Shown: positions 61,142-64,000 of the stretch, piece by piece
Numbering within the stretch: the first letter of the stretch is position 1
How the letters are laid out: every line of letters begins with the position of its first letter
Origin: Leishmania infantum JPCM5
Taxonomy: Eukaryota; Euglenozoa; Kinetoplastea; Trypanosomatida; Trypanosomatidae
NCBI RefSeq assembly: GCF_000002875.2
Contig: NC_009401.2
Span: 385,843-449,842, forward strand
Length of the DNA: 64,000 bases
Direction of reading: 5' to 3'
The notes under the pieces: model-generated
The model's database searches: none
Seen by the model: the letters and a program-made list of their open reading frames with translations, nothing else
What the model was told of the DNA's origin: nothing
Position numbers and translations under genes: made by a program

Positions 61142-62393
61142 GGCGTGTGCGCGTGTGCGCACACACGTGCGAGGATGAGTCATGCGCCTCACACGACTCC
61201 GGACTGCCGCACGGGCCTCTCCGTCTTACTCTTTTTTCTTTCGCTTGCTTTACTTCACAAGCATAGCCGTGATTGTGTGTGTGTGTGTTTGTGTGCGCTG
61301 CTCCTTCTCTCGCTCTCTCAGTCTGTTGCGCCCTTTCCTTCGGCATGCATCATGGATGGCGATGCTGCTGAACACACACACGCACACACAACGGCAACAT
61401 CTCTTCACTACTTTCTCTTGCTCCTCGTTGTGCTTCTTCACCACCCACCACTGCCTGTCAGTGTCGATATGCGTGTATATATCCCGGAAGTGTGTGTGTG
61501 TGCTTGTGATGGGGCTGCCATGCGTACGTGTTGCGCTGAGGGGTATTGCACAAACGATGCCGCTGCTGCAGGGGAGTAGTCAGGCGGAAGGTGCGGCGGC
61601 AAAGAAGGATCGGGCGGAGACGGACATGCGCGTCCACTGAAGTTGAGTGGTGATGAGGGGTGAGAGCCTCGCTCATGCGCTTACCGAGCACAGAGAGCCG
61701 TCTCGGATCCATGCAATGTTCACCTCATCATCGGAAGGATCTCAGACGGCGGCGAGGGGGCGGCAATGGCCTGCTCAACCTCTGCCCCTCTTCTCTGTCA
61801 TGCAGCGTGCGGTCCAACTGCATCCGGCCTTCTCACAGGCCTCATCCGCCTGGCTTTCGCCCACAGGGAAAGAGAGCGTTGCACAGGGACCGCTGAGATG
61901 CCGCGCAGGCAGCGGTGCGTGCCAACACACACACACACAGCTCCTCGCATCGGGTGAAAGAGAAGGAGAGGCAGATACGTACACAAAGGGACAGATGCGT
62001 CCTGCCCACGCACCTGCAGTAAGTGTTTCCGTTTAGGTGCCCGCGCATGCGCATGCGCCTGCAATTCTGTGCGACTTACTGCTGCAGTGTGTGTGTGTGT
62101 GTCTTCCCTCCTCACACATGCACGATTCTTCACCGACCTCTTCCAGCATTCTATCCCATCCCTTCCCTTTCCATTCTTCACACACACACACACGCACACA
62201 TCGTGCGAGCCTAGAGGTCTTGCCGCTTACACCACGGAAGAGCGAAAAAGGAACACAGCCGTACGGCACCCCGAAGCAGGACACAGGAAGAAGCACGTAG
62301 CGTACACGCGCAGCGTCGTGTGAAACACACACACACACACATACATCCGCCTTGCCTTCTCTGTCTCACGTCTCCGTCTTCTCTGTGGTCACC
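61142..62393. other. Intergenic region upstream of NAA35
   Basis: 1.25 kb with CA/TG tracts (61276-61291, 61373-61390, 61928-61940, 62089-62102, 62179-62198, 62325-62341) and CT-rich tracts (62105-62180, 62350-62390) close to the NAA35 ATG. No gene seen. Confidence 0.78.
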
Positions 62394-64000
62394 ATGCAGC
62401 CACCGCCGAAGCCACTTTGCGACCTCAACGATACCTGGGAGGATGTCCTGACCGCCTTCAACGACTGTCTGAAGGGGGAGTCGACCTGGAGCTGCCACTG
62501 CCTCGACGGCATCGACAAGGAGGTCATCCTCTCCGCACCGGAGATCATGGACCCCAAGACGGACTCTGGCTTTAACTGCGAGGAGATTTACTCCCTTTCC
62601 CATCTCCTGAAGACGGAAGAGGTGCCCTCGGCGGCTACCGTGTCCACGGAGGCGGCGCTGCTGGATGTAATGGACTACATCCACGTCAAGGAGCTCACGT
62701 ACCTGCAGGGGTACTCCCTCACACAGAGCTACCTGGACTTCCCCTACTTCCTGCGCATGGATCTTCTCAAGGAGCAGAACGGCACCCTGCACGCCTACTG
62801 CCGCGGCGTGCTGCGCTCCCTCGACTGCGTACTGCGCGCCGTCTTCTCCACTACGAACCGCAGCGAGGAGGAGTTCATGCTGGTGCCCCCGGAGCTGGAC
62901 CGTCAGCCCGACTGCAGCGTGGACGAGATCCTGGCGGAGCTGGAGACAGCCGCGGCGAAGTCCTCGAGCCCCGCCGTGGCTGCCCGGCTGCGCTTCCGCA
63001 AGCACTTCCTCGCGGCCCTGTCGCTGCTTCTGGACTCGAAGAAGAGGTCGGATATTGAGGCGGCGTGCGACATCTGCCAAGAGGCCCTCGCGCTGCTGGA
63101 GAGCGGCCTCTACATCCGCTCCAGCGAGCCGGCGCCGGAGGCGAAGCTGCTACGCGCGAAGGAGATCGCCTACTGGGTCAGCGTCATCACTCCGACCAAG
63201 GCGCTGCCCGCAACGTCCTTTGCCGATGCCATGTCCGCCTACAAGCGCCTGCTGCAGCAATTGATGTCGTTCAAGACGCTTGTGAACATGGAGTCACTTG
63301 CCTGCATTGCGGACTTCATCGAGAACTTTGGCGCGCTGCAGCCGCTCCTGCCGGCGCGCTCGCTCTGCGCCGTCGTCCTGTTCAGCCGTGACCCCAACGA
63401 GTCGTTCCTTTACGGCGCCCCGCTGCATCGCCGCACGCTGGAGACACTGACGAGGAGGTACGGCGCCCCGCTCTATCAAAAAATCTTCGAGGCCGACGAG
63501 GCCATGGTTGACGGCGTCGTTGAGTACCGCGTAAAGTGCACGATGAACCGCCTGAAGGTGACGCCGGAGCAGCGAATGCTCCTGCGCCAGCAGACCATCG
63601 ACTCGGTGCGGCGCTGGGTCATGGAGGTGAGCAAGCTGTATCTCGTCTTCCTGGAGACGATGCTGTGCAACCGCGGGCTGGCGCACCGGCGCATGATGAA
63701 CACGATGGCGGACTTCATCCGCCTCCAGGAGCTGTCGTACACGACTGACCTCTCCGTCTTCCTCGCCAACATGCCTGGTGTCTCGAAAGAGCTGGAGGCG
63801 GAGTGCATCCGGTGCAGCACGGTACTGACGCTCTTCTCGAACGACTACGTGCTGCGCGCGATGGAACTCATTATGAGCTTCGAGGTGGAGCTCGACCTGC
63901 TGACGCAGGGAGAGCTGGTACCGGCAATATGGTACATCAACTTCGCGCAGCGCGCCCAGAAGGAAAACATGACGGCGCTGTGCTTGCAGAGCACGAACTT
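62394..64000 (+). CDS. NAA35: NAA35/MAK10, auxiliary subunit of the NatC N-acetyltransferase (C-terminus cut off)
   Basis: 535 residues are visible before the window ends, with no stop. The start MQPPPKPLCDLNDTWEDVLT directly follows a pyrimidine tract. The signature of the MAK10 family is clear: a WxDVxxAFNDCLKGE opening, then SAPEIMDPKTDSGFN (about residues 47-61; the family has MSAxExMDPKMDxG), LLDVMDYIHVKELTYLQGYS and SLTQSYLDFPYF. Downstream the protein is all-helical, as expected for NAA35 (AMSAYKRLLQQLMSF; RRWVMEVSKLYLVFLETML). NAA35 holds the catalytic NAA30 and ribosome-anchoring NAA38 in NatC, which acetylates nascent proteins starting Met-hydrophobic. One change from the usual motif is Lys-Thr-Asp for Lys-Met-Asp. 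Confidence 0.88.
   Translation, partial: MQPPPKPLCDLNDTWEDVLTAFNDCLKGESTWSCHCLDGIDKEVILSAPEIMDPKTDSGFNCEEIYSLSHLLKTEEVPSAATVSTEAALLDVMDYIHVKELTYLQGYSLTQSYLDFPYFLRMDLLKEQNGTLHAYCRGVLRSLDCVLRAVFSTTNRSEEEFMLVPPELDRQPDCSVDEILAELETAAAKSSSPAVAARLRFRKHFLAALSLLLDSKKRSDIEAACDICQEALALLESGLYIRSSEPAPEAKLLRAKEIAYWVSVITPTKALPATSFADAMSAYKRLLQQLMSFKTLVNMESLACIADFIENFGALQPLLPARSLCAVVLFSRDPNESFLYGAPLHRRTLETLTRRYGAPLYQKIFEADEAMVDGVVEYRVKCTMNRLKVTPEQRMLLRQQTIDSVRRWVMEVSKLYLVFLETMLCNRGLAHRRMMNTMADFIRLQELSYTTDLSVFLANMPGVSKELEAECIRCSTVLTLFSNDYVLRAMELIMSFEVELDLLTQGELVPAIWYINFAQRAQKENMTALCLQSTN

Overview
The window is nuclear DNA of a trypanosomatid, almost certainly a Leishmania species. The coding regions are intronless, GC-rich and arranged head-to-tail in two long same-strand clusters. 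Intergenic stretches of 1-3 kb are full of polypyrimidine tracts on the coding strand (trans-splicing signals) and CA/TA microsatellites. Short degenerate retroposons of SIDER type lie downstream of genes. The window also holds the Leishmania META2 / META1 virulence locus, which from memory lies on chromosome 17 in L. major. I cannot fix the species.

Layout. Positions 1-10109 are a minus-strand cluster, read right to left: a Gln/Tyr/Gly-rich small protein (10109-9675), a small basic protein (8715-8362), an ATP10-like mitochondrial protein (7763-6054), the RNA lariat debranching enzyme DBR1 (5155-3290) and an unidentified Ser/Ala-rich protein cut by the window edge (733-1). Positions 10110-11713 are a divergent strand-switch region, the expected RNA polymerase II initiation zone, with G-runs on the plus strand. 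From 11714 to 64000 everything is on the plus strand: META2, a tail-anchored unknown protein, META1, a possible 74-residue ORF, a DRC5/TCTE1-like LRR protein, an LCLAT1-type acyltransferase, the spliceosomal helicase BRR2 (interrupted by 100 N), a formin, a PCIF1-like mRNA cap adenine methyltransferase, a degenerate cyclic-nucleotide phosphodiesterase, a large BTB-domain protein and NAA35/MAK10 (cut by the right edge).

How the genes relate. Trypanosomatid clusters are transcribed together but are not functional operons, so neighbours need not share a pathway. Even so, three genes bear on spliced-leader biology: DBR1 (debranching of Y-shaped trans-splicing by-products), BRR2 (U4/U6 unwinding) and the PCIF1-like enzyme (a candidate for N6 methylation of the first adenosine of the cap-4 structure). 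META1 and META2 share a domain and flank one unrelated gene.

Most notable observations: the PCIF1-like NPPF methyltransferase; a PDE whose metal-binding His-Asp pair is Gln-Gln; a formin with three N-terminal UBA/CUE-like helical repeats in place of a regulatory GBD/FH3 region; and the G-run-bearing divergent strand-switch region.
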